64,000 nucleotides of DNA, from positions 1,612,001 through 1,676,000 of the forward strand of contig NC_017455.1 in assembly GCF_000165465.1 (NCBI RefSeq). Reading direction: 5' to 3'. How positions within the stretch are numbered: the stretch's first letter is position 1; the number at the start of each line of letters is the position of its first letter. The notes beneath the pieces are model-generated. The model worked only from the letters and a program-made list of their open reading frames with translations, was not told the origin of the DNA and ran no database searches. Origin of the DNA: Halanaerobium praevalens DSM 2228 (GTDB taxonomy: Bacteria > Bacillota > Halanaerobiia > Halanaerobiales > Halanaerobiaceae). The translations under genes and the position numbers were made by a program. Shown here in pieces: positions 45,338-54,349 of this stretch.

Positions 45338-46837
45338 TTATTCTATTATAATTCTAGACTCTATTTCAGGAGCTAAGGGAGAATTTTCTTCAATATATTC
45401 AATTAAAATTTCTTCTAAACCACCAGCTTCACTTAAAATTGGTGCTTCAGCAAACATCTCATAGCCATCTCCACCAGCTTTCATAAAATCATTAGTGGCA
45501 ACAGTATAGATCTTATTTGGATCTAATTTTTCTCCACCAACCCAAACTTTTTGAATTCTATTTCCTGATGCAGCATCTCCGTCAAAACTAAATTTAACTC
45601 CGGAAACCTGAGGGAAAAGACCTTCAGTTGCAGGGTATTCAGAAATTCCATGCTCTAAAGCAGCTTTCAGATCAGCACCACTAACTTTTGTTAACATAGC
45701 AGTATTACCAAAAGGTAAAACAGTGATAACATCACCTTGTGTTACTTCTCCTTTAGGTATAGAAGCACGAATTCCACCACCATTAGTTAAAGCTACATCA
45801 GCTTCAAATTTGTGTCTTAAAGCATCAGCTATTAAATTACCTAAATTAGTTTCTCTTGTTCTAACATCCTCTCTTGCTCCATCTAAATTAACATTAGTTT
45901 TTCCAACAACTTGAGAGGTAATTATCTTATTAGCATTATTTACTCTATTTACAAATTCTGAAATAATATAATCTTTTTTAACATTCTTAGTATCTGCTTT
46001 AGAAATTAAATTGGCCTTAATATCTAAAAGCTTACCATTTTTTATGACTAAATCTACATAACCTAAATTTTTAGTATGTTCTCCAGCCATAACAATCATT
46101 GTATTATTAATTTTTAAACCATTTTCTAAAATAGTATGGCTGTGACCATCAACTATTAAGTCAATTCCTTTTACATTTTTAGCTAGATTTGAACTATTAT
46201 CAATCCCTAAATGAGATAAGCCTACTATTATATCTACTTTATTTTCTAATTCTTTTACTGTTTTTTTAGCTACAGTAATTGGATCTTCAAAGCTCAAACC
46301 TTCAACATTTTTAGGATGAGTTTTATAAACAGTTTCGGGTGTTACTAAACCAAAAATACCTACTTTAAAGCCATTATATTCTTTTATGATATAATCTTTA
46401 GTATAAGGAATTTCTTTGCCATCTTCTCTAACTAAATTAGCAGCTAAAAAAGGAAAATTATTTATTTTAGCTAATTCTGAAACTCTTTTTTGATCATAAT
46501 TAAAGTCATGATTTCCTAAAACTAAAGCATCAAGTTTCATTAAATTTAAAATATGACTAATCGATTCACCTTGATTAATATTAGCAATGGTTTGACCATG
46601 GAAAGTATCTCCAGCATCTAAAAACATTACATTTTCTTTTTCTTTTCTTGCTTCCTTGATTAAAGTCGCTATTTTAGCATATCCCATACTACCTGAATAA
46701 CTGTCCTCTTCAACTCTAGCATGAGCATCATTAAGATGATAAATTCTAAGCTCTGTTGTTTCAGCTAAAGTGTTAATCGGAAAACTAATAATTAAAGCTA
46801 AGACGAAAAGACCTATTACAATTTTTTTTGAATTCAT
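45338..46837 (-). CDS. 5'-nucleotidase / metallophosphatase family protein (UshA-like)
   Basis: Secreted nucleotidase of 499 residues. The signal peptide ends NTLAETT without a lipobox cysteine. The metallophosphatase domain has LRIYHLNDAHARVEE (usual NDxHG/H), MFLDAGDTFHGQT, LVLGNHDFNYD, VGLSHLGID and IVDGHSHTILE. The C-terminal 5'-nucleotidase domain starts near 310, with ETNLGNLIADALR, VALTNGGGIRASIPKGEVT and TNDFMKAGGDGY. ATG 46837 lies 7 nt after GGGGGT; the ATG at 46852 overlaps that site. A 14-bp inverted repeat (46915-46928) lies upstream. Its role is probably nucleotide or phosphate scavenging in the periplasm. Confidence 0.93.
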   Translation of the reverse strand: MNSKKIVIGLFVLALIISFPINTLAETTELRIYHLNDAHARVEEDSYSGSMGYAKIATLIKEARKEKENVMFLDAGDTFHGQTIANINQGESISHILNLMKLDALVLGNHDFNYDQKRVSELAKINNFPFLAANLVREDGKEIPYTKDYIIKEYNGFKVGIFGLVTPETVYKTHPKNVEGLSFEDPITVAKKTVKELENKVDIIVGLSHLGIDNSSNLAKNVKGIDLIVDGHSHTILENGLKINNTMIVMAGEHTKNLGYVDLVIKNGKLLDIKANLISKADTKNVKKDYIISEFVNRVNNANKIITSQVVGKTNVNLDGAREDVRTRETNLGNLIADALRHKFEADVALTNGGGIRASIPKGEVTQGDVITVLPFGNTAMLTKVSGADLKAALEHGISEYPATEGLFPQVSGVKFSFDGDAASGNRIQKVWVGGEKLDPNKIYTVATNDFMKAGGDGYEMFAEAPILSEAGGLEEILIEYIEENSPLAPEIESRIIIE

Positions 46838-46914
46838 TAATTTTACCCCCATTGTTAGTAATTAATTAAATATTAAATTTAAAAACTTAAACTTTTCACC
46901 TCCTTTTAAAATTT

Positions 46915-46928
46915 GTCAGAAGTCTGAC
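46915..46928. promoter_or_regulatory. Inverted repeat GTCAGA-AG-TCTGAC upstream of the 5'-nucleotidase gene
   Basis: 14-bp element GTCAGAAGTCTGAC, identical to the one at 49384-49397. On the minus strand it follows a TATATA-rich -10-like region and precedes GGAGGTG, so it is placed like an operator near the transcription start. The regulator is unknown. Confidence 0.5.
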
Positions 46929-47004
46929 GACTCTTTATATATATATATTATCTAAAAATTTAAAAAACCCTTTTTTTATTTTAAATATTAACAAAATTAA
47001 TCAC

Positions 47005-47040
47005 AACAAAAAAAGGAGTAAAATACTACTACTCCTTTTT
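47005..47040 (-). terminator. Terminator after the chemoreceptor gene
   Basis: 11-bp arms AAAAAGGAGTA (47010-47020) and complement (47030-47040) with a 9-nt loop, ending in a T run on the minus strand. Confidence 0.85.
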
Positions 47041-47067
47041 TATAATTTTTATTTAAAACTAAAGCTC

Positions 47068-49038
47068 TTATAATTTAAATTTAGAAATAGATTCTGCTAA
47101 TTGCTCTGCCATTACAGCTAATTCATCCGCAGCAGTGATTATTTCATCTGTAGCTGCATTTTGTTCCTGACTTGAAGCTGCAACTTCTTCTGAGTTAGCA
47201 GCTGCTGTTTCACTAGCAGAAGCAATCTCATTAATTGCTCGCTCAACATCATTACTATTAGCTGCCATTTCTTCTGCTTTATTATTAATATTAGTAATTA
47301 TTCTGCTTAAAACTTCAGCAGTATTTTCAATTTCTTTAAACGCATCTCCACTTTCTTCAATCGAACTTACACTTGAATCTACTACTTCTCCTGTTTGGCC
47401 AATATTATCAACAGATGCTTCTACATCTTTTTGAATACCTTCTATTAGTTCAGTTATTTCATCAGTAGCTTGATTTGATTCTTCTGCTAATTCTCTAATT
47501 TCATCTGCTACCACTGAAAAACCTCTTCCTGCTTCACCAGCTCTAGCTGCTTCAATTGCTGCATTTAAAGCAAGTAAATTAGTTTGTGAAGAAATATCTT
47601 TAATTAAGTTTACAATCTCTCCAATTCGTTGAGAAGATTCTGCTAAGGAATGAACTGCTTTTTCTACTTGTTCAGAATTACTTTTTAATTTATTAATTTC
47701 AGTTGAAGATTTATCTATAGCTTGATTCCCTTTTTCAATATTTTCCATTACATTAACAGATTGTCTGTCCATTGCTTCAGAAGAATTATTAACCATATCT
47801 ATTTGAGAACTTAATTGATCCATAGTAGCTGAAGTTTCTTCAACTTGAGCAGACTGTTCTTCAGTATTAGAGGCTACTTCCTGAATTGCTTTGCTAACAT
47901 CTTCTGCACTCTGGCCAACTTGATTACCACTAGCTGATAATTCTTCACTTGAGGCTGCAACTTTATCCGAAATATTTTTGACATTTAAAATCATTGATTT
48001 CAAATTATTAATCATCTCAGCAAAAGAATTTGTAAGTTCTCCAACTTCATCTCTGCGCTTAAGATATTTTTCTTCAATATTTAAAGTGAAATCACCAGCT
48101 GCTATTTTTCTTGCAGTTTGAGTTACATAATTTAAAGGATTTGCTATATAGCTAGCAATTATAGTTGTAACTATAATGCCAAAAATCAAAGCTATTAAAG
48201 CAATAATCAAACTCATATTTTTTAGCTTAGATAACTGAGACATAACTTTCGATCTATCTGCAGTCATAGCAACTGACCAGCCATTAATTGGTACAGCAGA
48301 ATAAGCCATTATTTTATCCTGTTTAGTTAATTGATAATCAATAACTCCACTTTCGCCAGCAGCCATTTTATTACTAATTTCTTTTAGATCAGTATTTATT
48401 TGTGACAAATTAGTATTTGATATATATTTATTTTCAGGATGAGCAATAGTATTTCTATTTTGATTAATAATCCAACCATAGCCTGAGCCATTAATATTCA
48501 TTTCATTAACCAAATCCTGTAAATATTGAGTTGAAACAGTTCCAATTAAAAGCCCAACTTGCTCCCCAAAATCGACAATAGGTACAGCTATAGAAATTAC
48601 ATTATCCTCGGTTATTTTACTTGCTCTAACATTAGAATATGTAATCTTACCACTTTTCATTGCTTCTTTAAAATATTTGCGATCTGCAAGGTCCAGATTT
48701 CCTCCCCCAACTACATTTGCTCTTCCATCTGGTCTAGCAACAATAATATTTTCTAGTTCGGAATGTTCAGACTCTTTTAAAAATCTTTCTTGACTGCTCC
48801 ACATCATTGTTTTAACATTATTTGATCCAGCTAAGTTTGTTAAAAATATTTCCATCCCATTTAACCATTCATTGATAGTAGCTGCATTTTGTCTAGAACT
48901 TTCTTGAGCACTTGACATTATTGTGCCTTCTAAAATATTTGAAGACTGATAATATAAAGTAAAAGCAGTAGTTGCTACTATAATTAAAATTAAAACTGAT
49001 ATTGCTATTAACATTCTTCCTTTAATAGAATTTAGCAT
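47068..49038 (-). CDS. Methyl-accepting chemotaxis protein with Cache sensor domain
   Basis: 656 residues. Transmembrane segment 1 at about 9-30, an extracytoplasmic dCache-type ligand domain at about 35-270 ([29 protein letters not shown] and [16 protein letters not shown] motifs), transmembrane segment 2 at about 275-297, HAMP at about 298-350, then a long signalling coiled coil with the conserved tip [42 protein letters not shown]-type hairpin (positions about 480-525). No C-terminal methyltransferase-docking pentapeptide is seen. ATG at 49038 after AAGGTAGGG. The promoter is at 49115-49143. The ligand is unknown. Confidence 0.95.
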   Translation of the reverse strand: MLNSIKGRMLIAISVLILIIVATTAFTLYYQSSNILEGTIMSSAQESSRQNAATINEWLNGMEIFLTNLAGSNNVKTMMWSSQERFLKESEHSELENIIVARPDGRANVVGGGNLDLADRKYFKEAMKSGKITYSNVRASKITEDNVISIAVPIVDFGEQVGLLIGTVSTQYLQDLVNEMNINGSGYGWIINQNRNTIAHPENKYISNTNLSQINTDLKEISNKMAAGESGVIDYQLTKQDKIMAYSAVPINGWSVAMTADRSKVMSQLSKLKNMSLIIALIALIFGIIVTTIIASYIANPLNYVTQTARKIAAGDFTLNIEEKYLKRRDEVGELTNSFAEMINNLKSMILNVKNISDKVAASSEELSASGNQVGQSAEDVSKAIQEVASNTEEQSAQVEETSATMDQLSSQIDMVNNSSEAMDRQSVNVMENIEKGNQAIDKSSTEINKLKSNSEQVEKAVHSLAESSQRIGEIVNLIKDISSQTNLLALNAAIEAARAGEAGRGFSVVADEIRELAEESNQATDEITELIEGIQKDVEASVDNIGQTGEVVDSSVSSIEESGDAFKEIENTAEVLSRIITNINNKAEEMAANSNDVERAINEIASASETAAANSEEVAASSQEQNAATDEIITAADELAVMAEQLAESISKFKL

Positions 49039-49114
49039 TTAAAATCCCTACCTTTTTTAAAATTTTTAAAATAGTATAATAAAATTTCTCTTTAATCTTT
49101 ATAACAATAAATTA

Positions 49115-49143
49115 ATTGTACTAAAGTTGATTAAATAATTCAA
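49115..49143 (-). promoter_or_regulatory. Sigma-A promoter of the chemoreceptor gene
   Basis: TTGAAT (49138-49143), 17-bp spacer, TACAAT (49115-49120), minus strand. It is back to back with the tRNA-Leu promoter. Confidence 0.62.
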
Positions 49144-49175
49144 GTTAACTTCAAGTATTTAAAACTTTATTTTCC

Positions 49176-49204
49176 TTGCTTTTTAATTTTTAATATGTTA
49201 AAAT
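49176..49204 (+). promoter_or_regulatory. Sigma-A promoter of tRNA-Leu
   Basis: TTGCTT (49176-49181), 17-bp spacer, TAAAAT (49199-49204), 13 bp before the mature 5' end. Confidence 0.72.
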
Positions 49205-49217
49205 ATAAAATGTTGAC

Positions 49218-49304
49218 GCCGAAGTGGTGGAATTGGCAGACGCGACGGATTCAAAATCCGTTGTCCTCACGGACGTGTGGGTTCGAGTCCCACCTTCGGC
49301 ACCA
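49218..49304 (+). tRNA. tRNA-Leu (anticodon CAA)
   Basis: 87 nt with encoded CCA and discriminator A. Acceptor GCCGAAG pairs with CTTCGGC. Anticodon arm GGATT CAAAATCC gives CAA. A long class II variable arm (TGTCCTCACGGACG) and T loop GTTCGAGTCCC confirm leucine. Own promoter upstream and terminator at 49323-49347. Confidence 0.97.
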
Positions 49305-49322
49305 TTTGAAATATTTAATTTA

Positions 49323-49347
49323 AATCTCCTTCTGGGAGATTTTTTTA
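49323..49347 (+). terminator. Terminator after tRNA-Leu
   Basis: ATCTCC / GGAGAT stem (49324-49329, 49335-49340) with a short loop, followed by seven T. Confidence 0.82.
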
Positions 49348-49383
49348 GTTTAAGCAGGATAAATTTATTTATATCTAAAAAAG

Positions 49384-49397
49384 GTCAGAAGTCTGAC
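49384..49397. promoter_or_regulatory. Inverted repeat GTCAGA-AG-TCTGAC upstream of the flavoprotein gene
   Basis: Second exact copy of the 14-bp element found at 46915-46928. A TATAAT box at 49414-49419 lies 16 bp downstream, so the repeat would cover its -35 region, an operator-like position. Confidence 0.5.
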
Positions 49398-49483
49398 AAT
49401 TGACTCTATTAAATATAATTAAACAAAACTTTTTAATATCCTGCCTCAAAATAAATTTAATTTTAAAAAAGGAAGTGATTTTC

Positions 49484-50713
49484 ATGAAGGCTGAACTAAT
49501 AATTTGTGGGGCTGGACCTGCAGGCCTTTTCGCTGCAATTCAAGCTGCTAAAAATAATGATTTCAAAATATTAATTTTAGAAAAAAATCATAAAGCAGGC
49601 CAAAAGCTCTTAATTAGTGGTTCTGGTCAGTGTAATTTAACTCATGCTGGTGATATTTCTAATTTTTTTGATCATTATGGAGAAAATTATAATTTTTTAA
49701 TGGGCCCTTTATATACCTTTGATAACAAAAAATTAATGCATTTTTTCCAAAAAAGAGGTATCGAATTTAGAAAAGCTAGAAGTGGAAAAATATTTCCACA
49801 ATCAAATAAAGCTGCTGATATTTTAAATATTTTATTAGATGAATGTCAAAAACGAAAAATTAAAATTAAATATAATTCTCCTGTTAAAAAAGTAATTAAA
49901 AAAAATGGTCTTTTTGAAATTAAAACCAAAAATAAAACTTATAAAAGTAAATATTTTTTAATCGCAACTGGTGGTAAATCATTTCCGAATACAGGTTCTA
50001 CAGGTGATGGCTTTAAAATGGCCCAGGCTTTAGGTCACAAAATAGTTAAACCACAACCTGCTTTAGCTCCTGTAATTATTAAAAATTATAAATTTAAAAA
50101 ATTAAGTGGTATTTCTCTTAGAGATAAAGAAATTTCTCTTTGGAGAAAAGGTAATTTGCTAAAAACTTGGTCTGCTGATTTGATTTTAACTCATCGTGGA
50201 CTTTCAGGCCCTGGCATAATAAACTATTCGCGTTATCTTAAAAAAGGTGATCTAATAAAAATTAAGCTGCTTAAATATAACCAAGCAGAATTAGAAAAAA
50301 ATTTATTAAAAAGAATTAAAAGAGAAGGTCGTCTAAATCTAGTTAATCTCTTAATTCAATATCCTTTAGCCCAAAGATTAATTCAAAAGATACTTGAATT
50401 AGCAAAAATTGATGGTAGTCAAAATGCTGCTCATCTTAGCAAAGAGCAAAGAAAAGAAATTATTCAATTATTTTCTAGCCTTGAATTTGAAATTGATAGC
50501 TTAGCTAATTATCATCAGTCAATGGTAACTAAAGGTGGGATTGAACTAAGTCAAATTAATCCCCAAATTATGGAATCTAAAATAACTAAGAATCTTTTTG
50601 CTGCAGGTGAAGTATTAGATATTGATGGTGACACTGGTGGCTATAATCTGCAAGCAGCCTTTGCAACTGCATATTTAGCTGGTTCTGAATTAGCAAAAAG
50701 ACTATCAATTTAA
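49484..50713 (+). CDS. NAD(P)/FAD-dependent oxidoreductase, BaiN/RdsA (HI0933) family
   Basis: Flavoprotein of 409 residues. The dinucleotide-binding motif ELIICGAGPAGLFAAIQAA is at the N-terminus, GQKLLISGSGQCNLTHA follows, then YFLIATGGKSFPNTGSTGDG and the C-terminal LFAAGEVLDIDGDTGGYNLQAAFATAY, all HI0933 hallmarks. ATG 49484 follows GGAAGTG; the frame extends upstream to 49400, but that part has no ribosome-binding site and covers the promoter. The reaction is unknown; some members act on bile acids or flavin-linked reductions. It converges on the HD-GYP gene with only 2 bp between the stops and no terminator that I can see. Confidence 0.88.
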   Translation: MKAELIICGAGPAGLFAAIQAAKNNDFKILILEKNHKAGQKLLISGSGQCNLTHAGDISNFFDHYGENYNFLMGPLYTFDNKKLMHFFQKRGIEFRKARSGKIFPQSNKAADILNILLDECQKRKIKIKYNSPVKKVIKKNGLFEIKTKNKTYKSKYFLIATGGKSFPNTGSTGDGFKMAQALGHKIVKPQPALAPVIIKNYKFKKLSGISLRDKEISLWRKGNLLKTWSADLILTHRGLSGPGIINYSRYLKKGDLIKIKLLKYNQAELEKNLLKRIKREGRLNLVNLLIQYPLAQRLIQKILELAKIDGSQNAAHLSKEQRKEIIQLFSSLEFEIDSLANYHQSMVTKGGIELSQINPQIMESKITKNLFAAGEVLDIDGDTGGYNLQAAFATAYLAGSELAKRLSI

Positions 50714-50715
50714 TT

Positions 50716-52977
50716 TTATTTTTTCAAAAAGTTTAATAAGGCTTCCGCTACTTTAGGTGAGAATTGAGTACCTTTATTAATCTTAATTTCTTTAATTGCC
50801 TTTTGATAACTAAGAGAATCTCTATAAGTTCTTTTAGAACGCATAGCATCCCAGGCATCTGCAACACATAGTATTTGAGAAACTAATGGGATTTCATTTT
50901 TAGATAAGCCAGTTGGATAACCATTGCCATCCCAACGCTCATGGTGATATAATACATATTTTGCTATTTTTTTTAAACTATGTGAGCTTTTTAATACATT
51001 ACTACCTAAAACTGGGTGTTCCTTAATTACATCATATTCATAATCAGTTAATTTTCCTTCTTTATTTAAGATTTCAAGTGGAATTAACATTTTTCCAATA
51101 TCATGAACCATCCCTGCCCAATATACAGAATCAATCTTAGAATCTTTTAAATTCATTTCTTTAGCAATTTCTACAGCTAAATTAGCTACATTTTCTGAAT
51201 GTCCTCTAGTATATAAATCATACATTTCTAGCATTTTGATAGCTGAAGAAATTATTTCTTTGGTAAAATCTTTTTGTAATAAATTATATTCTTTTAATTT
51301 ATAAAAAGATGAAATAATATTATAAAATGCTTTAAATAATCTTTTTGAATTAGAACTAAAATTTTCATTACTTGTCTGAGCAATATCTAAGCTAATACCA
51401 GCTTTTTTTAATCCATTTATTTCAAGATCTAAATACATAATTTCTTTGATCTTATTTAAAGAATTAGCCTCTAATTTATAAAAATCATTTTTTTCCATAT
51501 ACTTAATATTTCTACTTTTAAGCTCACTTGAATCTACAATTTCTATAATTGAATTATAATTATAAAAAGCTTCATTTTTAATTTCTCTTTGTTTTAATTT
51601 AGTAAGATTATAACCAATACAATCAACAAAGTTAATATATTGATCACCAAAAGTATAAATACTGCCATAATCGGCTTCTGGTATTATTTCTATTGCCTTT
51701 TGTAAAATTTCACTTAAAAACTCTTCTTCACTTATTTCATTTAAATTATCAATTTCATCAAGTAAGGAAACCATTTGTTCAAATCTTTTATTTAAATCTT
51801 CTAATTCTGTAAATGAACTTTCCAACTCCTCATTCATTGCCATAATTTCTTCATTATAAGCTTGCAACTGTTGATTACTAGCTGATAATTCTTCTTTATT
51901 TTCTTGAAGTTGTAATTCATATTTTTTCTTTTCAGTAATATCAAAAACAAAACTTTCAATAATAAAATCATCTGTTTCTTCATTTTCTATAATTTGTGAA
52001 TTCATCATTAACCATAAATTTTTCTTATTTTTATTTTTACATTTAAATTCAAAATTTCTGATCATAAAATCATTTTTTATCTGAGTTAAAAATTCTTCCC
52101 TTCTTTTAAAATCATCATAAAAATCAAAAGCTGAAGCATAATTATTATAAACAGCTTTTATTTGATTAAAACCAGCTATTTCAGCCATTTTTTGATTAAG
52201 TTGTATAATTTCTCCCCCAGCTGTTGTTTTTACTATCCCAATTGGAGCATTATGGTATAAGCGGTTATATTTTTTGTTAGTTTCATTAATAGTTTTTTTA
52301 TACAACATATTCCTTTTTTGATATTTACTAATATTATTCAGCCAGCTCTTAATTTCATATTCTTCAACTTTATTTCTTCGATAACCTTCAGGATCTATAT
52401 AATAAGGATTATCATTGAGCCTTCCTTCCCAAACAATATAGTCATGTAATTCTAGAGCTGCTTTAATAACTTCCTGGTCAAATTTATTAATATTATATCT
52501 ACAAAGGGCACTAACTGGATATTTTTTAAAAACTCTATCATGTAATTTCCATTCATAACTAATTATTTCTTCTTTACCACCTGCAAAATCGATTACTCCT
52601 TTTAACTCCCCTGTAATACTTAAACCCTGATAACCCTCTTTTTTTGCTTTTTTAACTTCTTGAATAATTAATTTAATCATCTTATCAGAATTAAATTGAG
52701 CTGGATTACCATAGCTATCTTCTTTGGTTAAAAATAATAGCTGTTGGGCTTCAACATATTGTTGATAATTATTAAGTTCTTTTTTTAATACTTTTTTTAC
52801 TTTTTGATGAATTTCTTGACTATCAATATATAAACATTTTTCAGCTTTTATTAAACTACTTTTAATAAAAGCAGCAGTAGAATTAATCATCTCAGCTTCT
52901 TTAGTATAAAATAAAACTGTATGATCTCCTAATTTAATTTTATCCAAGTTTATAATATTTACTGGAAAATTATTCAT
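50716..52977 (-). CDS. MEDS-PAS-HD-GYP signalling protein (putative c-di-GMP phosphodiesterase)
   Basis: 753 residues, cytoplasmic, no transmembrane segment. Residues 1 to about 190 resemble the MEDS (DcmR sensory) domain: GDHTVLFYTKEAEMINSTAAFI, KCLYIDSQE, GLSITGELKG, VSALCRYNINKF. A PAS domain with PAC spans about 235-355 (YHNAPIGIVKTTAGGEI), a coiled coil about 355-405, a GAF-like region about 410-560, then HD-GYP from about 575: GHSENVANLAVEIA, AGMVHDIGKMLIP, LYHHERWDGNGYPTGL and DAWDAMRSKRTYR. Metal-binding His and Asp residues are present, so it is probably active. ATG at 52977 after AGAGGTG. Confidence 0.88.
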   Translation of the reverse strand: MNNFPVNIINLDKIKLGDHTVLFYTKEAEMINSTAAFIKSSLIKAEKCLYIDSQEIHQKVKKVLKKELNNYQQYVEAQQLLFLTKEDSYGNPAQFNSDKMIKLIIQEVKKAKKEGYQGLSITGELKGVIDFAGGKEEIISYEWKLHDRVFKKYPVSALCRYNINKFDQEVIKAALELHDYIVWEGRLNDNPYYIDPEGYRRNKVEEYEIKSWLNNISKYQKRNMLYKKTINETNKKYNRLYHNAPIGIVKTTAGGEIIQLNQKMAEIAGFNQIKAVYNNYASAFDFYDDFKRREEFLTQIKNDFMIRNFEFKCKNKNKKNLWLMMNSQIIENEETDDFIIESFVFDITEKKKYELQLQENKEELSASNQQLQAYNEEIMAMNEELESSFTELEDLNKRFEQMVSLLDEIDNLNEISEEEFLSEILQKAIEIIPEADYGSIYTFGDQYINFVDCIGYNLTKLKQREIKNEAFYNYNSIIEIVDSSELKSRNIKYMEKNDFYKLEANSLNKIKEIMYLDLEINGLKKAGISLDIAQTSNENFSSNSKRLFKAFYNIISSFYKLKEYNLLQKDFTKEIISSAIKMLEMYDLYTRGHSENVANLAVEIAKEMNLKDSKIDSVYWAGMVHDIGKMLIPLEILNKEGKLTDYEYDVIKEHPVLGSNVLKSSHSLKKIAKYVLYHHERWDGNGYPTGLSKNEIPLVSQILCVADAWDAMRSKRTYRDSLSYQKAIKEIKINKGTQFSPKVAEALLNFLKK

Positions 52978-53040
52978 TTTTTCACCTCTTTTATTAGCTA
53001 TTAATATTTATAATTATTAAAAATAAATTTATAACTAAAA

Positions 53041-53062
53041 ATTAATATTTATAAATATTAAT
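53041..53062. repeat. 22-bp perfect AT palindrome upstream of the HD-GYP gene
   Basis: ATTAATATTTA and its reverse complement without spacer, 64 bp upstream of the start. It resembles the palindrome before the FapA gene in being pure AT and leader-located. Confidence 0.4.
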
Positions 53063-53106
53063 CACTATAACCATATTTCTCTTTTTAACTTTAAAATCCT
53101 GCAAAT

Positions 53107-53139
53107 ATAAAAGCGGCTATCTAGTTTAACTAGATAGCC
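53107..53139 (-). terminator. Terminator after the baeRF gene
   Basis: Perfect 10-bp arms GGCTATCTAG (53115-53124) and complement (53130-53139), 5-nt loop, then GCTTTTATATTT on the minus strand. Confidence 0.82.
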
Positions 53140-53147
53140 TTTATTAT

Positions 53148-54290
53148 TTATTGATATCTATAAATTGCAATTATATCTTCATTTTCAGGCATTTTTTCTT
53201 TTTTAAGTGAATAAACTTGACCACCATTTTTAAGAGTTTCTAAAACAGCAAAATTATAAAGATCATAATCTTTTTTATTATTTAAAACTTTAATTTCATT
53301 TTTAGCTTGAATAAAAACACCTTTTTTTTCAGCTCTTTTATTTAACATTAGAGTCTCTATTTTACTATAAGGAGCAGATTTAACAATTTTTTCTAAATCA
53401 TTAGCAGTTTTATTTTTAGGCTTTAATTCTAAATATTTTGTTTTAAGTTCTTGTAGATAATGATTAAATTTACTTTCAACTAAGTGCCAACTCTTTTCTC
53501 TTAGTTCTTTTTTAGACATTTGTTTTGCATTACCACTTAAATTTTTTTCTAAAAGTTTAGCATAGTTATTTATTTCTTTATAAAGTGAAAAAACATTATC
53601 ACTAGCTGCAACTATTAAATACTGATCACTATTTTTTAATTTTAAATTTATAACCTTATCTATTTCTTTGAGATAACGAATCAAATCTTGATTATCATCA
53701 TCTGAGGCTCCTCCTTGACCATGAAAAACAGTTTTACCACCAGCAGTATTAATAGACTGCTGCTTTTCTGCTGCCCCATTATCAATATTTAAAAAAGCTT
53801 CCATACTTGCAGGAGAATTTTGAAGTTCTATTGCTTGAATATCAGTTTTACTCAGCTCATATAATTGATTATAATTTGGACTTAAAGCTAAAAGATAATA
53901 TCTATTTTGTTTTTGCAAATCTGAAATTAATTGTTTTAAATTAAAATTAGAGTTAACGTCAATTTGATCAAAAGTATCAGAACTAAGTCTTAAATATTTA
54001 AACTTGTTTGCTGAAATAAAGACAGCTAATCCTTCTTTTTGTTTTTGCCAAAAATCAATATCTTTTGTTAAAGAAAAAGCTTTTTCTAAAAATTTATTTA
54101 TCTTCCTTTCTTTAAAGCCCCACTTAGATTCTAATTCAGCTTCAATTTCTTGAAGTAAATTTTTAAATCTAATTTCTAGTTTCTTAAATTCTCCTTGATG
54201 AACAGCTTGAGTCGACATATAAATTGAAACACAGGGACTAGATTGACCTTGAATAAGCTCCTTTAAGACATCTGACTTAATTTCTGTCAT
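53148..54290 (-). CDS. Bacterial archaeo-eukaryotic release factor-like (baeRF) protein
   Basis: 380 residues, soluble. The opening pattern LKELIQGQSSPCVSIYMST with KLEIRFKNLLQEIEAEL, the beta strand GLAVFISANKFKYLRL, YYLLALSPNYNQLYEL, and the glycine-rich loop VFHGQGGASDDDNQDLIRYL followed by YLIVAASDNVFSLY match what I know of baeRF proteins, which keep the eRF1-like domain thought to act on peptidyl-tRNA or ribosomes. The GQGG loop is in the place where a catalytic Gln loop is expected; that alignment is my inference. Function in bacteria is not established. ATG at 54290 behind AGGGGGG. It ends a probable three-gene unit with the P-type ATPase and the MocR-like gene. Confidence 0.68.
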   Translation of the reverse strand: MTEIKSDVLKELIQGQSSPCVSIYMSTQAVHQGEFKKLEIRFKNLLQEIEAELESKWGFKERKINKFLEKAFSLTKDIDFWQKQKEGLAVFISANKFKYLRLSSDTFDQIDVNSNFNLKQLISDLQKQNRYYLLALSPNYNQLYELSKTDIQAIELQNSPASMEAFLNIDNGAAEKQQSINTAGGKTVFHGQGGASDDDNQDLIRYLKEIDKVINLKLKNSDQYLIVAASDNVFSLYKEINNYAKLLEKNLSGNAKQMSKKELREKSWHLVESKFNHYLQELKTKYLELKPKNKTANDLEKIVKSAPYSKIETLMLNKRAEKKGVFIQAKNEIKVLNNKKDYDLYNFAVLETLKNGGQVYSLKKEKMPENEDIIAIYRYQ

Positions 54291-54349
54291 TTTTTTTCCC
54301 CCTATTAAGTTTAATTGTTCAGCTTAAAACAAACTCAAAGCTCTAAAAT

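Noticed and set aside
46929-46950. TATATATATATA run as a microsatellite or origin-type repeat
   Set aside because: Too short and within the range expected for this AT-rich DNA; it is noted only as a possible -10 region.
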